Source of the DNA: Moraxella sp. K1664 | GTDB taxonomy: Bacteria; Pseudomonadota; Gammaproteobacteria; Pseudomonadales; Moraxellaceae | Assembly (NCBI RefSeq): GCF_039693965.1 | Contig: NZ_CP155576.1 | Span: 2,716,009-2,780,008 of the forward strand | Reading direction: 5' to 3' | DNA length: 64,000 bases | In this document: piece by piece, positions 36,250 through 44,391 of the stretch | How positions within the stretch are numbered: the stretch's first letter is position 1 | How the letters are laid out: every line of letters begins with the position of its first letter | Translations under genes and position numbers: made by a program | Notes under the pieces: generated by a model | The model's input: the letters and a program-made list of their open reading frames with translations, nothing else | The model's database searches: none | Told to the model about the DNA's origin: nothing

Positions 36250-36340
36250 GAGCTATGCCTGCGGGTGGCGGAAAACCGTTATGGGCAGGCATAGCTCACC
36301 ACGAACGGTTTTTTCTAATTTAGGGTTTTGAAGGAAGCCT
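36250..36340. repeat. Palindromic repeat, right half, beyond the IS110 element
   Basis: GAGCTATGCCTGCGG...CCGCAGGCATAGCTC-type arms (GGGCAGGCATAGCTCACCACG at 36281) and the outer end GTTTTGAAGGAAGCCT complete the repeat begun at 34974. Confidence 0.75.
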
Positions 36341-36377
36341 AATATATCCCAATTTAATTGCAAAAGGCTGGCATAGT

Positions 36378-36968
36378 ATGGAAACCAACCATGTAATATC
36401 TCATCAAACTCTCATAAATATATTAAATGATTTACTTCCCTTTAAGTATTTTCATATTTTATTATTATCATTTTTGTATATAATTTTTAATTATAATAAC
36501 ACTTTATTTTATGAAGGGTATAATGGTTTTTTTCCTTCAACTATTTCTATAGGTTTTAATTCAGAAAACAAGAAAATATTTTATGATTTTTATTTGATGT
36601 ATTTTTTGTCAATATATATCTTTATGGTTTTTAGATATATTTTAAAAGGTTTGAGCAAAAATGTTCAAAATGAATTCTTATCAGCTCATCTGTCGGGTCT
36701 GAAATCAAGACGAAAAAAAATAACACCAAATCCTAACGCAAATAAAATCATTAACACTGGAATTATTTTATCTCTTTTTGTACCACTATTTTGTTTTTTT
36801 GTTTTTGGTATGATGGATGTTGGTCAAACTAAATTTTTTATGAGTTTAACAAATAGTTCCGATTTATTTTTTTATATATTTTTAACCCAACTAAGCATTG
36901 GTAATATTTATGCTATTCTTTTCTCAGTCACTCTAATGGAGATGAAAAAATATGTCTTGTTCAATTAG
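36378..36968 (+). CDS. Cassette A: four-helix membrane protein, putative immunity protein
   Basis: A 196-residue integral membrane protein with hydrophobic segments at about 22-41, 72-95, 127-147 and 161-185. The loop after the first helix reads YEGYNGFFPSTISIGFNSEN then KKIFYDFYLMYF. This follows the pattern YDGF...K(W)IxD shared by the membrane proteins of cassettes C, D and E and the orphan at 37702. Its last 17 bases overlap the start of the head gene. By analogy with colicin and microcin immunity proteins it would protect the producer; that is inference from pairing, size and topology. Confidence 0.65.
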   Translation: METNHVISHQTLINILNDLLPFKYFHILLLSFLYIIFNYNNTLFYEGYNGFFPSTISIGFNSENKKIFYDFYLMYFLSIYIFMVFRYILKGLSKNVQNEFLSAHLSGLKSRRKKITPNPNANKIINTGIILSLFVPLFCFFVFGMMDVGQTKFFMSLTNSSDLFFYIFLTQLSIGNIYAILFSVTLMEMKKYVLFN

Positions 36969-37587
36969 CAATCCTACGCACACATGGATGGCAGGTAGTG
37001 CAGATTTAGCAGCAGATGGAATTTCCAATAAATTCAGCTTCCATCCTGATAACACCCAATTTTTAAAGTTTGGCTCTATGTATACTGCTTGGGGTATTGG
37101 TCAATCTTTAGGAAAGGGGCAATATTATGATGCCATGCAAGGAATTGCCTCAGCTTCTATTGGTTATGCAGCTGGTGCCACTACCACATTAGTGTTGGAA
37201 GCAGCTATTTTGACGGCTATGGGTTCAACAGCAATTGTGGCAACTGGCGTACTTGCAGCTGGAGTACCCTTAGTGATAGGAGCTGTAGTTGGTACCGCTG
37301 TGACAGTTGCCATTGATAGTTATATGGATTCATTTCAAACCTGCGACAAAGACCCCACCGAACCCTATCGCCCACGCCCCGACGAATCCCCCACCCAAGG
37401 CTACACAAAACAATACTACGATCCCATCATCCTAGACCTAGATGGTAATGGTGTGGGTACAGTATCTAAGTTTGACGTGCTATTTATGATGAGTGGGGGA
37501 GCGATGTTTGACCATGATGGTGATGGTATCGCTACACAGGCAGGGTGGGTAGCGGTCAATGATGAATGGTGGGAGAGGGTTGGGTAA
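36952..37587 (+). CDS. Cassette A: variable glycine-rich head fused to the shared RTX module, truncated
   Basis: A 211-residue protein. The N-terminus MSCSISNPTHTW carries a Cys at position 3. It continues with FLKFGSMYTAWGIGQSLGKG, then a long Gly/Ala/Val hydrophobic stretch (about 62-125, including VLAAGVPLVIGAVVGTAV), and a second Cys (TCDKDPTEPY). From residue 142 it carries the common module DESPTQGYTKQYYDPIILDL and FDHDGDGIATQAGW, then the common tail AVNDEWWERVG. In the full-length protein the same module leads into the Ca-binding backbone. It is either a donor cassette or a free-standing bacteriocin-like protein. Confidence 0.7.
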   Translation: MSCSISNPTHTWMAGSADLAADGISNKFSFHPDNTQFLKFGSMYTAWGIGQSLGKGQYYDAMQGIASASIGYAAGATTTLVLEAAILTAMGSTAIVATGVLAAGVPLVIGAVVGTAVTVAIDSYMDSFQTCDKDPTEPYRPRPDESPTQGYTKQYYDPIILDLDGNGVGTVSKFDVLFMMSGGAMFDHDGDGIATQAGWVAVNDEWWERVG

Positions 37588-37701
37588 GTAGTGGTATTTT
37601 GAGATTTATGGTGGGTATTTTGTCATAGATTATAGAATTTTATATTTATATGATATGACCCATGATAGTTTTTTATTTATTAATAATAAGGCAAATGAAC
37701 C

Positions 37702-38043
37702 ATGAATGACAGCCCATCTATTTTTTGGAGATTATCGGAAGAATTATTTATATATCCAAAAACAATAATTTTCTCAACTTATATAATAGCTTTTTTTTCT
37801 CTATTATTTATTGTTTCAGATGGTTATCAACCATTCTTTCTTGTAAATGAGAGCTTATCCATACCAAATAAAAATAAATGGGTTGCAGATGCTAGCATTA
37901 TTTACACTATTACTCTAATAATAATTTTTATTTTTAGAGCTACTTTTTTATTTATTAGTAACGATACAAAAGAAATAAACCACGAACAGTTTTCTTTAAT
38001 CTTTAATTCGGGCTTTGCAAGAAGTCCATTGAACTTCTTGTGA
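37702..38043 (+). pseudogene. Orphan immunity-like membrane protein, 3' end replaced
   Basis: 113 residues with two membrane segments. SDGYQPFFLVNESLSIPNKN followed by KWVADASIIY is the immunity-family pattern, but the protein stops after NHEQFSLIFNSGFARSPLNF, inside a small inverted-repeat element (38035-38126). The C-terminal half present in its relatives is missing, as is any matching head gene. Confidence 0.6.
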
Positions 38044-38126
38044 AATTACGATTTTATTGGTTTGTTATAATTTTAAGTTTAATAAAATTAAGGCTTACAC
38101 ATTGAGATTTTTAAATTTCACAAGAA
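38035..38126. mobile_element. Small inverted-repeat element (about 92 bp)
   Basis: Perfect 13-bp inverted repeats TTCTTGTGAAATT and AATTTCACAAGAA bound an AT-rich interior. It lies at the point where the orphan immunity-like frame ends. Only one copy is seen, so its mobility is inferred. Confidence 0.5.
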
Positions 38127-38147
38127 CCCTATTATAGGCTGGATAAT

Positions 38148-38744
38148 ATGCACGATATATTTAATAAATTAAATAGAAAAAGAAAATACCAAAAACACCC
38201 AAATTCAAAATATTTCTTTTTTGGTATTTTAAACATGTATTCTCCAATAAAATATTTTTATTGGTGGGGAAATATTGCTTTTATTATTATATACTATTTT
38301 ATCTTACAAATAGATAACAATATTAAGATTACAAATGTTTCAAAAACAGTTGATTTGGGATTATTTTATAATTCTGTTAATGATGCCATGTCAATATTTA
38401 CAATACTAACAATAATCTTACTTGGTATTATGACTTTATTTTTTAAAAGAAAAAATGATGATTTGAATATTGGAATAAAAAATTCTATAAATTGGATTAA
38501 TAAAACTGAAAAACCTGAAGATGAAATAACAACAAATGATTTGAATGTTATGAAAAGATTATTGTCATTATTTGTTTTAATGTGTTATATACTAATACCA
38601 TTTCTATATTTTAGAGATATTTCGGATGGTTCTAAACTTTCTTATATATCTCAATCAACTCTTGGTAATTTTATTTTTTTAGAATCTTTACATATTTTCG
38701 TCCTTTATGTTTTTAGTTCCCACATATTTTTAAGAGAAGTATAG
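38148..38744 (+). CDS. Cassette B: membrane protein, putative immunity protein
   Basis: A 198-residue integral membrane protein with four hydrophobic segments (about 42-58, 82-100, 138-155 and 173-193) and a basic N-terminus (MHDIFNKLNRKRKYQKHPNS). It lacks the clear YDGF/KW pattern of the other cassettes, so it is more diverged, but position, size and topology are the same. The upstream AGGCTGGATAATATG resembles that before cassette A's first gene. The head gene follows after nine bases. Confidence 0.6.
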   Translation: MHDIFNKLNRKRKYQKHPNSKYFFFGILNMYSPIKYFYWWGNIAFIIIYYFILQIDNNIKITNVSKTVDLGLFYNSVNDAMSIFTILTIILLGIMTLFFKRKNDDLNIGIKNSINWINKTEKPEDEITTNDLNVMKRLLSLFVLMCYILIPFLYFRDISDGSKLSYISQSTLGNFIFLESLHIFVLYVFSSHIFLREV

Positions 38745-38753
38745 GAGTTCATT

Positions 38754-39380
38754 ATGAGCTGTAAAACTAATTCCAATCCAACTGGTAGAGATGTATTTGC
38801 TAGTGGCGTTGATTCTTACTTGGATACAATTACGAAATACGCTGGTAAAGATTTACCGCTTGATTCACAACCTAAGTTGGCTGGTTGGGCTAAACTTGGG
38901 ACTGCCAACACTGTCCTATCTATGGCACAAGCCGCTGGAAAACAGGATTATTCAGGTATGGCTAAAGCATATTCTGCTGGCGTGGCTGGCTATGTCGTGG
39001 GAGATGTTGCTTTTACTGCCCTAGCTGGGGTTGCAATCACGCTCGGAGGAGGTTTTGTTGCAATCGGTGCGGCTGCCGTTGGCGCGGCCGCACTAGGAAT
39101 GCTAGCTACTTGGGGTGTTGGCACCACGATCGATTTAATTAACTGTCATATTTACGATAATGATGACAGTCCTTACCGCCCACGCCCCGACGAATCCCCC
39201 ACCCAAGGCTACACAAAACAATACTACGACCCCATCATCCTAGACTTAGATGGTAATGGTGTGGGTACAGCCTCTAAATTCGGTTATCATGGAGCGATGT
39301 TTGACCATGATGGGGATAGTATTGCCACAGCGACAGGATGGGTAGCGGTCAATGATGAATGGTGGGAGATGGTGGTGTAG
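38754..39380 (+). CDS. Cassette B: variable head fused to the shared RTX module, truncated
   Basis: A 208-residue protein from ATG 38754 with AGGAG upstream. MSCKTNSNPTGRDVF is followed by WAKLGTANTVLSMAQAAGKQ, aligning with the head of cassette A, then the Gly-rich hydrophobic segment VAITLGGGFVAIGAAAVGAA and a second Cys (INCHIYDNDD). The module runs from PYRPRPDESPTQGYTKQYYD; here the stretch before the second Ca-binding loop reads SKFGYHGAMFDHDGDS, the form found in the full-length protein. The tail AVNDEWWEMVV is common. Roles as for cassette A. Confidence 0.7.
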   Translation: MSCKTNSNPTGRDVFASGVDSYLDTITKYAGKDLPLDSQPKLAGWAKLGTANTVLSMAQAAGKQDYSGMAKAYSAGVAGYVVGDVAFTALAGVAITLGGGFVAIGAAAVGAAALGMLATWGVGTTIDLINCHIYDNDDSPYRPRPDESPTQGYTKQYYDPIILDLDGNGVGTASKFGYHGAMFDHDGDSIATATGWVAVNDEWWEMVV

Positions 39381-39483
39381 GGGTGGTTTTTTGAAATTTA
39401 TGTTGGGCATTTGTTTGTGGAATTGGAAAATGAAGGGTTGTTGTAGTATATTATTTTGAAAAAACTCAAATCTTGGAGTTATT

Positions 39484-40029
39484 GTGAATAAAGAAATTAA
39501 TGTTGACGATTTAATGTTGTGTATATTAAAAGAAACATCTCCTTTTAATAGATACTACCAATTAACTTTTTTTACGATATTTATACTTGTTGCTTATTCA
39601 TTTTTTTTTGATATTAGTCATATGGGAATTTTACCATCAACAAAATCAATGTACTATTTAAGTGAAAAACACAAATTAATCTATGATGTTTTTGTTATTG
39701 GATATATACAAATATATTTTTTTATACTTTCTAAATATTTTATTTTTGGAATATCCAAAAAAGGTAAAATTATTTTTAAGAAATATGAAGATAATTTAAT
39801 AAAAAATTTACCAGAATTTTCTTACGCCAACAAAAAAATAAAAATATTACTTTGTAATATTTTCTTATTTTTTATATCATTTTCTGTGCTTTATTGCATA
39901 TCTTTTGGTGAGTTTAACTCGGCAAACCCAATATTAGTTTTATCGTTTGTTTTTTTATTACTTTCATCTATATTTGCTATCATGATTGCAAATATAATGG
40001 CTATAGAGAGGCTAAAATATGTCTTGTAA
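39484..40029 (+). CDS. Cassette C: membrane protein, putative immunity protein
   Basis: A 181-residue, very AT-rich gene starting at GTG 39484 with TTGGAG five bases before. Four hydrophobic segments (about 22-40, 66-86, 120-138 and 148-170). After the first, ISHMGILPSTKSMYYLSEKH then KLIYDVFVIG follows the family pattern. Its end overlaps the head gene by 11 bases. Confidence 0.65.
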   Translation: MNKEINVDDLMLCILKETSPFNRYYQLTFFTIFILVAYSFFFDISHMGILPSTKSMYYLSEKHKLIYDVFVIGYIQIYFFILSKYFIFGISKKGKIIFKKYEDNLIKNLPEFSYANKKIKILLCNIFLFFISFSVLYCISFGEFNSANPILVLSFVFLLLSSIFAIMIANIMAIERLKYVL

Positions 40030-40630
40030 ATTCGATTGGCTTGGTGCAACCAACACAGCAGTTGGTAATTTTGCAAATGGTCTGGCTGATTCAGTGGATA
40101 AAATGACTGGCGAAAGGCATTTATTGCCTTATTTTGCAAAATTAGGCAATATTGTCTCCATAGGCAATATTGTTAATTATAGTCTTCAGGGAGAGACAGC
40201 AGAAGCTAAGCAAGCCACCGCTTCTTTTGTTGGCGGTATGATTGCAGGAAGAATTGGTGGGGCTCTTGGCGGGGCGTTAGTAGGTGGTAGTGCTCTCACT
40301 TTAAGTGGAATTTTAATTCCCATTGCAGTTGGCTTTGTTGCTGGTACATTAGCAAGTTGGTATATTGACTACCACTATGATCAACAACAATGCAATGACG
40401 ATAACCCTTATCAATCCAAACCAGACGAATCCCCCACCCAAGGCTACACAAAACAATACTACGATCCCATCATCCTAGACCTAGATGGTAATGGTGTGGG
40501 TACAGTATCTAAGTTTGACGTGCTATTTATGATGAGTGGGGGAGCGATGTTTGACCATGATGGTGATGGTATCGCTACACAGGCAGGGTGGGTAGCGGTC
40601 AATGATGAATGGTGGGAGATGGTTGGGTAA
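40019..40630 (+). CDS. Cassette C: variable head fused to the shared RTX module, truncated
   Basis: 203 residues: MSCKFDWLGATNTAVGNF, then YFAKLGNIVSIGNIVNYSLQ, a glycine-zipper-like hydrophobic stretch GGMIAGRIGGALGGALVGGS continuing to VAGTLASW, a second Cys (QQCNDDNPY), the common module, and tail AVNDEWWEMVG. GxxxG spacing is the densest of the five heads and suits membrane insertion or pore formation. The 3' 200 bases are almost identical to those of cassette A. Confidence 0.7.
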   Translation: MSCKFDWLGATNTAVGNFANGLADSVDKMTGERHLLPYFAKLGNIVSIGNIVNYSLQGETAEAKQATASFVGGMIAGRIGGALGGALVGGSALTLSGILIPIAVGFVAGTLASWYIDYHYDQQQCNDDNPYQSKPDESPTQGYTKQYYDPIILDLDGNGVGTVSKFDVLFMMSGGAMFDHDGDGIATQAGWVAVNDEWWEMVG

Positions 40631-40808
40631 GTAGTGGTATTTTGAAATTTATGTTGAGTATTTGTTTGTGGATTGTTAGGGTTTGGCGTGATATGATGAT
40701 ATAGTCTTACAAAAAGAGGCTTTGTAACACCATAAGCAGTTATGATAGGCTTTTAACTTTGTTAAAGGTTAGTATTGGAAACATTGATTTACAGAGGTTT
40801 AAAAATGA

Positions 40809-41369
40809 ATGACAAATACAAGCGATGAGATGTATTATTTATGGAATAATGCAAATAAATATTTGTTATTAATTCCTAGAGTTTTTTTCTTAATTTTACC
40901 AATCATTATTTTGTTTTTCTCTTTTTTTGTATCGGAAAACTATGATGGTTTTTTTGGAAATAATATTGCTTCTGTTATGCCTGGTAAAAGCAAGTGGATC
41001 GCTGATATGATTCAGTGTTTAACCATCATAATTGCAATAACATCCACATGTAGGTTTTTTTATATTCTTAAATCTGGTAAACTCCGAGAATACGTCAATA
41101 TTTTTATAAAAAATGAAAACAAAAGAGAATACCCTATAAAGAGTTACAAGATGCTTTTAATGACCTTTATAGTGATATATGCTTTTCTTTTTCATAATTT
41201 ATTTGACGTAGCTTCCTACTCTCCAGTTCATAAGAATATTTTTGATGCCATGCACCAATTTCCGTTTATTTATTGCATTGTAAGAATAATCGGTCTTTAT
41301 TTTTTTTGGCTTATTCAAATTTCAATTTTTCTCTTTGTTGGAGTAAATATTTATGAGCATGAAATGTAA
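40809..41369 (+). CDS. Cassette D: membrane protein, putative immunity protein
   Basis: 186 residues, four hydrophobic segments (about 18-38, 66-85, 117-134 and 160-180). ENYDGFFGNNIASVMPGKSK then WIADMIQC is a clear family match. A second ATG four bases earlier (40805) opens only an eight-codon frame, so the N-terminal residues are uncertain. It overlaps the head gene by 17 bases. Confidence 0.65.
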   Translation: MTNTSDEMYYLWNNANKYLLLIPRVFFLILPIIILFFSFFVSENYDGFFGNNIASVMPGKSKWIADMIQCLTIIIAITSTCRFFYILKSGKLREYVNIFIKNENKREYPIKSYKMLLMTFIVIYAFLFHNLFDVASYSPVHKNIFDAMHQFPFIYCIVRIIGLYFFWLIQISIFLFVGVNIYEHEM

Positions 41370-41970
41370 TACTAATGGTACTTTTGATTCATTGTATAGT
41401 TACCTTGCCACGTTTGCTGATACAAGTAAAAATTTATTTGAATCTGCATTTAGTAATCATGCAGATGACTTGAAGTACGCCAAACTCGGTAATACCTTAA
41501 CTGTGATTCAAATAGGAAATCACTTATATCATGGAGAGGTGGGTAATGCATTCCAAGATGTCATTACATGGGGAGCATCAGAAGCTGGTCAAAGAATCTT
41601 ATGGGGTGCAGCAACGAGACTGCCTTTTTTATTTACACCAGCTACCGCTGTTGTCGGTGCAGGTCTTATAGCTGGAATGGCTATTTACTTCGCTGGAGAG
41701 TACTTTGATGGCAAACATAAGTGCGATCCAAAAGACCCCACCGAAGATTTTAAACCCAACAAAGACGAATCCCCCACTCAAAACTACACCAAAAAATACT
41801 ACGACCCCATCATCCTAGACTTAGATGGCAATGGTGTGGGTACGGTGTCTAAGTTTGGCGTGCTATTTATGATGAATGGGGGAGCGATGTTTGACCATGA
41901 TGGGGATGGTATCGTTACGGCGACAGAGCGTATGGCGGTCAATGATGAATGGTGGGAGATGGTGGTGTAG
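41353..41970 (+). CDS. Cassette D: variable head fused to the shared RTX module, truncated
   Basis: 205 residues. MSMKCNTNGTFDSLYSYL, then YAKLGNTLTVIQIGNHLYHG and EVGNAFQDVITWGA, closely resembling the same part of cassette E. A shorter hydrophobic segment (FLFTPATAVVGAGLIAGMAI) follows, a second Cys (KCDPKDPTED), then the most diverged copy of the module (NKDESPTQNYTKKYYDPIIL) with ATERMAVNDEWWEMVV as tail. Confidence 0.7.
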   Translation: MSMKCNTNGTFDSLYSYLATFADTSKNLFESAFSNHADDLKYAKLGNTLTVIQIGNHLYHGEVGNAFQDVITWGASEAGQRILWGAATRLPFLFTPATAVVGAGLIAGMAIYFAGEYFDGKHKCDPKDPTEDFKPNKDESPTQNYTKKYYDPIILDLDGNGVGTVSKFGVLFMMNGGAMFDHDGDGIVTATERMAVNDEWWEMVV

Positions 41971-42072
41971 GGGTGGTTTTTTGAAATTTATGTTGGGCAT
42001 TTGTTTGTGGATTGTTAGAGATTGGTGTGGTATTATTAAGCTTATTCATAATTGATTGGTTTTGAGTGTCTA

Positions 42073-42636
42073 ATGATGGATTCTAAGAGTTTGGATATAA
42101 AAATTCTACTGATTGTTTTTTGGGAAATGGTGATTTTTCCAAAATTTGTTTATATTATTGTTCCTTGCATTTTGTTTTCAAGCTTATTTTTTATCCCTGA
42201 TAATTATGATGGTTTTATTGCATACGCTAAAACTATGGATGGAACAATTCAAAATAAATGGATTTATGACACTGTATTCTTTTACCAGATATTCATTTTA
42301 TTTTTGGTTTTTTGCAAGAGTCTTATTTTAGGTTTGACAGATAGAAATCGGCAAATTATATCAACTTATGTAAGAAAAGTTATTAGAGAAAATCATGGTG
42401 GTTATCCGAACACAAACCCATTGCATTCTGCATTTTATTTTCTATTTCTAGCTTGCATATTTATTTTTTTTAATGTTTTTGATGAATATTCCGAATTTGA
42501 AAGAACAGACGTTGCAAGAAATGGCAACTATATCTTTAACTTTATCATACAGTTTTTTGTCAAAACACAACTTTTTATAGCATTTTTTTTAGCGGTCTTT
42601 GTCCGAAAAATAGAGGAGAATAAATATGTCTTGTAA
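42073..42636 (+). CDS. Cassette E: membrane protein, putative immunity protein
   Basis: 187 residues from ATG 42073, chosen over an upstream TTG at 42052. Four hydrophobic segments (about 20-42, 71-90, 125-142 and 165-181). DNYDGFIAYAKTMDGTIQNK then WIYDTVFF matches the family loop. It overlaps the head gene by 11 bases. Confidence 0.65.
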   Translation: MMDSKSLDIKILLIVFWEMVIFPKFVYIIVPCILFSSLFFIPDNYDGFIAYAKTMDGTIQNKWIYDTVFFYQIFILFLVFCKSLILGLTDRNRQIISTYVRKVIRENHGGYPNTNPLHSAFYFLFLACIFIFFNVFDEYSEFERTDVARNGNYIFNFIIQFFVKTQLFIAFFLAVFVRKIEENKYVL

Positions 42637-43228
42637 AGACTTAAATAAAGGCAACTTTGATGATGGCGTAACCTATTTGGGTGCGACTTATGATGGTGCA
42701 TGGAATACATTTAAATCTCATATGAATCCGCCAGATAGGTTGTCTGATGTTGGAAAATATAGCTTTTCCAAATTCGGCAATGGATTGACATTGCTACAAA
42801 TGGGCAACCATGCTTTGCATGGTGAGTGGTCTAATGTTGCACAAGATGTTGTTGTTTGGAAAGCTAGCTCTTTGGTATATGCTGGTATTGTCGGTGCGTT
42901 TGTGCCAACCATACCAGTTATTATCGGAGCAACCATTGCCGCAACAGCCACAAGTATATACCTAAATCGTCTGATTGATGGGCTTGAATGTGATAGCCAC
43001 GAAAAATTCAAACCACGCCCCGACGAATCCCCCACCCAAGGCTACAAAAAACAATACTACGACCCCATCATCCTAGACCTAGATGGTAATGGTGTGGGTA
43101 TGGTGTCTAAGTTTGGCGTGCTATTTATGATGAATGGGGGAGCGATGTTTGACCATGATGGTGATGGTATCGCTACACAGGCAGGGTGGGTGGCGGTCAA
43201 TGATGAGTTATGGGAGATGGTGGTGTAG
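42626..43228 (+). CDS. Cassette E: variable head fused to the shared RTX module, truncated
   Basis: 200 residues. MSCKDLNKGNFDDGVTYL, then FSKFGNGLTLLQMGNHALHG and EWSNVAQDVVVWKA (like cassette D), hydrophobic IVGAFVPTIPVIIGATIAAT, second Cys (LECDSHEKF), common module and tail AVNDELWEMVV. A GAGGAG site precedes the start. It is the cassette nearest to the full-length gene, separated from it by a palindromic repeat and two small genes. Confidence 0.7.
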   Translation: MSCKDLNKGNFDDGVTYLGATYDGAWNTFKSHMNPPDRLSDVGKYSFSKFGNGLTLLQMGNHALHGEWSNVAQDVVVWKASSLVYAGIVGAFVPTIPVIIGATIAATATSIYLNRLIDGLECDSHEKFKPRPDESPTQGYKKQYYDPIILDLDGNGVGMVSKFGVLFMMNGGAMFDHDGDGIATQAGWVAVNDELWEMVV

Positions 43229-43385
43229 GGACGGTATTTTTGAAATTTATGTTGATTGCCTATTGCGAGTCCAAACAGCCTTTGATAAAATAGGTGTGCT
43301 ATATTTGATATTGGAGTTGTTAAGAAATAACATTTCCAAAGTATTTTGAAATTAAATATCAGAGTCTGTAAGATCTATTTTTTAT

Positions 43386-43507
43386 AGACTTCCTGCAAAA
43401 CTAGCCTTCAGTTCGCCCTGAGCTATGCCTTCTGGTTGGTTTCCGTCATGGTTCGACAAGTTTACCACCAACGGTTTTCCTTGTTTTTGGGGTTTTGTGG
43501 GAAGTCT
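43386..43507. repeat. Palindromic repeat carrying GTTCGCCCTGAGC (intact copy)
   Basis: Outer ends AGACTTCCTGCAAAAC and GTTTTGTGGGAAGTCT pair at 14 of 16 positions. Inside is GTTCGCCCTGAGCTATGCC, the uninterrupted version of the sequence into which the IS110 element at 35008 inserted, and a degenerate second arm GGTTCGACAAGTTTACCACC. Confidence 0.8.
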
Positions 43508-43844
43508 TATCTCACGTTATGTCTATTACATCCATTTATCTCTGCCATTAGGTGTACTCATGAATTCTTTTTTATTATGGCTAACTATGAATATTTTTTA
43601 TGGTTGGATTATATTTGGTAATGGTTCAAGAGTTTTTGAGTATTTTGAAGATTTGCCCATTATTTCTTTTTTAACTTCCAATCGAAGCCAAGAAGTGATT
43701 CGCCGTACTGCTATTATGGCATGTATCGTCTGTAATATTATGATGTTTTATGACGTATTTATTAAGGAACAGCAGGCAGAAATCCCACTTCATCATGGGT
43801 ATTTTAAGATGTTTTGGCGAACTTTTGAGAGAATATTTTTATGA
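43425..43844 (+). pseudogene. Membrane protein fragment fused to a palindromic repeat
   Basis: An open frame of 139 codons whose first ~28 codons lie in the palindromic repeat. Only the part from about 43510 looks like protein: MNSFLLWLTMNIFYGWIIFG (43560) and RRTAIMACIVCNIMMFYDVF are membrane segments. It looks like the remaining 3' half of an immunity-type membrane gene whose 5' end was replaced by the repeat. Its last four bases overlap the next gene (ATGA). Confidence 0.45.
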
Positions 43845-44383
43845 AACTTTGTATATATTTAATGAGTATTTTATTAATAGGTTGTTCTAACCCTAGCTCC
43901 AAAGAGAGTCATGGCAAAAATAATAGGGTAAAATCTCAAAAATATGAGAAGTATTGCACGAATGATAAACCCAGAGTAGAAATTTTAAATCTAGCAAGCC
44001 AAGGAGATGTTAAACAACAATTACTACTTGCCATGATTTATGATGCAGGTTACTGCCAAGTTGCAGATTTGAAACTTGCGGAATCGTGGTATACGAAGTC
44101 AGCCAATCAAGATTATGTTCCTGCTCAAGCAAGCTTGGGAGCATTTTATTTATCACCCACTTATCATCAACACTACAAATCTTTCAATATTGAAAAAGCC
44201 AACTACTGGCTTGATAGAGCTATTGATCAAAACAGTAGTCAAGCCATGCTTTATAAATCAGCACTGTATTGTGACAATACATACAATCTTGAGAATACCT
44301 CAGAGTGTAGATACTGGCTACAAAAATCGTCAGAAGCTGGCAATAAACAAGCTATTGAAATTTTATCCAATCTAAACAAATAG
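43841..44383 (+). CDS. Sel1-repeat lipoprotein upstream of the full-length RTX gene
   Basis: 180 residues: signal peptide with lipobox (MKLCIYLMSILLIGC), then Sel1-like repeats, e.g. LASQGDVKQQLLLAMIYDAG, AESWYTKSANQDYVPAQASL and WLDRAIDQNSSQAMLYKSAL. Sel1 proteins are helical solenoids that bind other proteins. It occupies the position held by the membrane immunity gene in cassettes A-E, eight bases ahead of the full-length toxin, so it may be the immunity protein for that different head, or an accessory factor. Role inferred from position only. Confidence 0.7.
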   Translation: MKLCIYLMSILLIGCSNPSSKESHGKNNRVKSQKYEKYCTNDKPRVEILNLASQGDVKQQLLLAMIYDAGYCQVADLKLAESWYTKSANQDYVPAQASLGAFYLSPTYHQHYKSFNIEKANYWLDRAIDQNSSQAMLYKSALYCDNTYNLENTSECRYWLQKSSEAGNKQAIEILSNLNK

Positions 44384-44391
44384 GAATTTTT

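Noticed and set aside
36952..43228. Integron-like gene-cassette array
   Set aside because: No attC-type sites or integron integrase; the repeated element is coding sequence shared with the RTX gene, not a recombination site.
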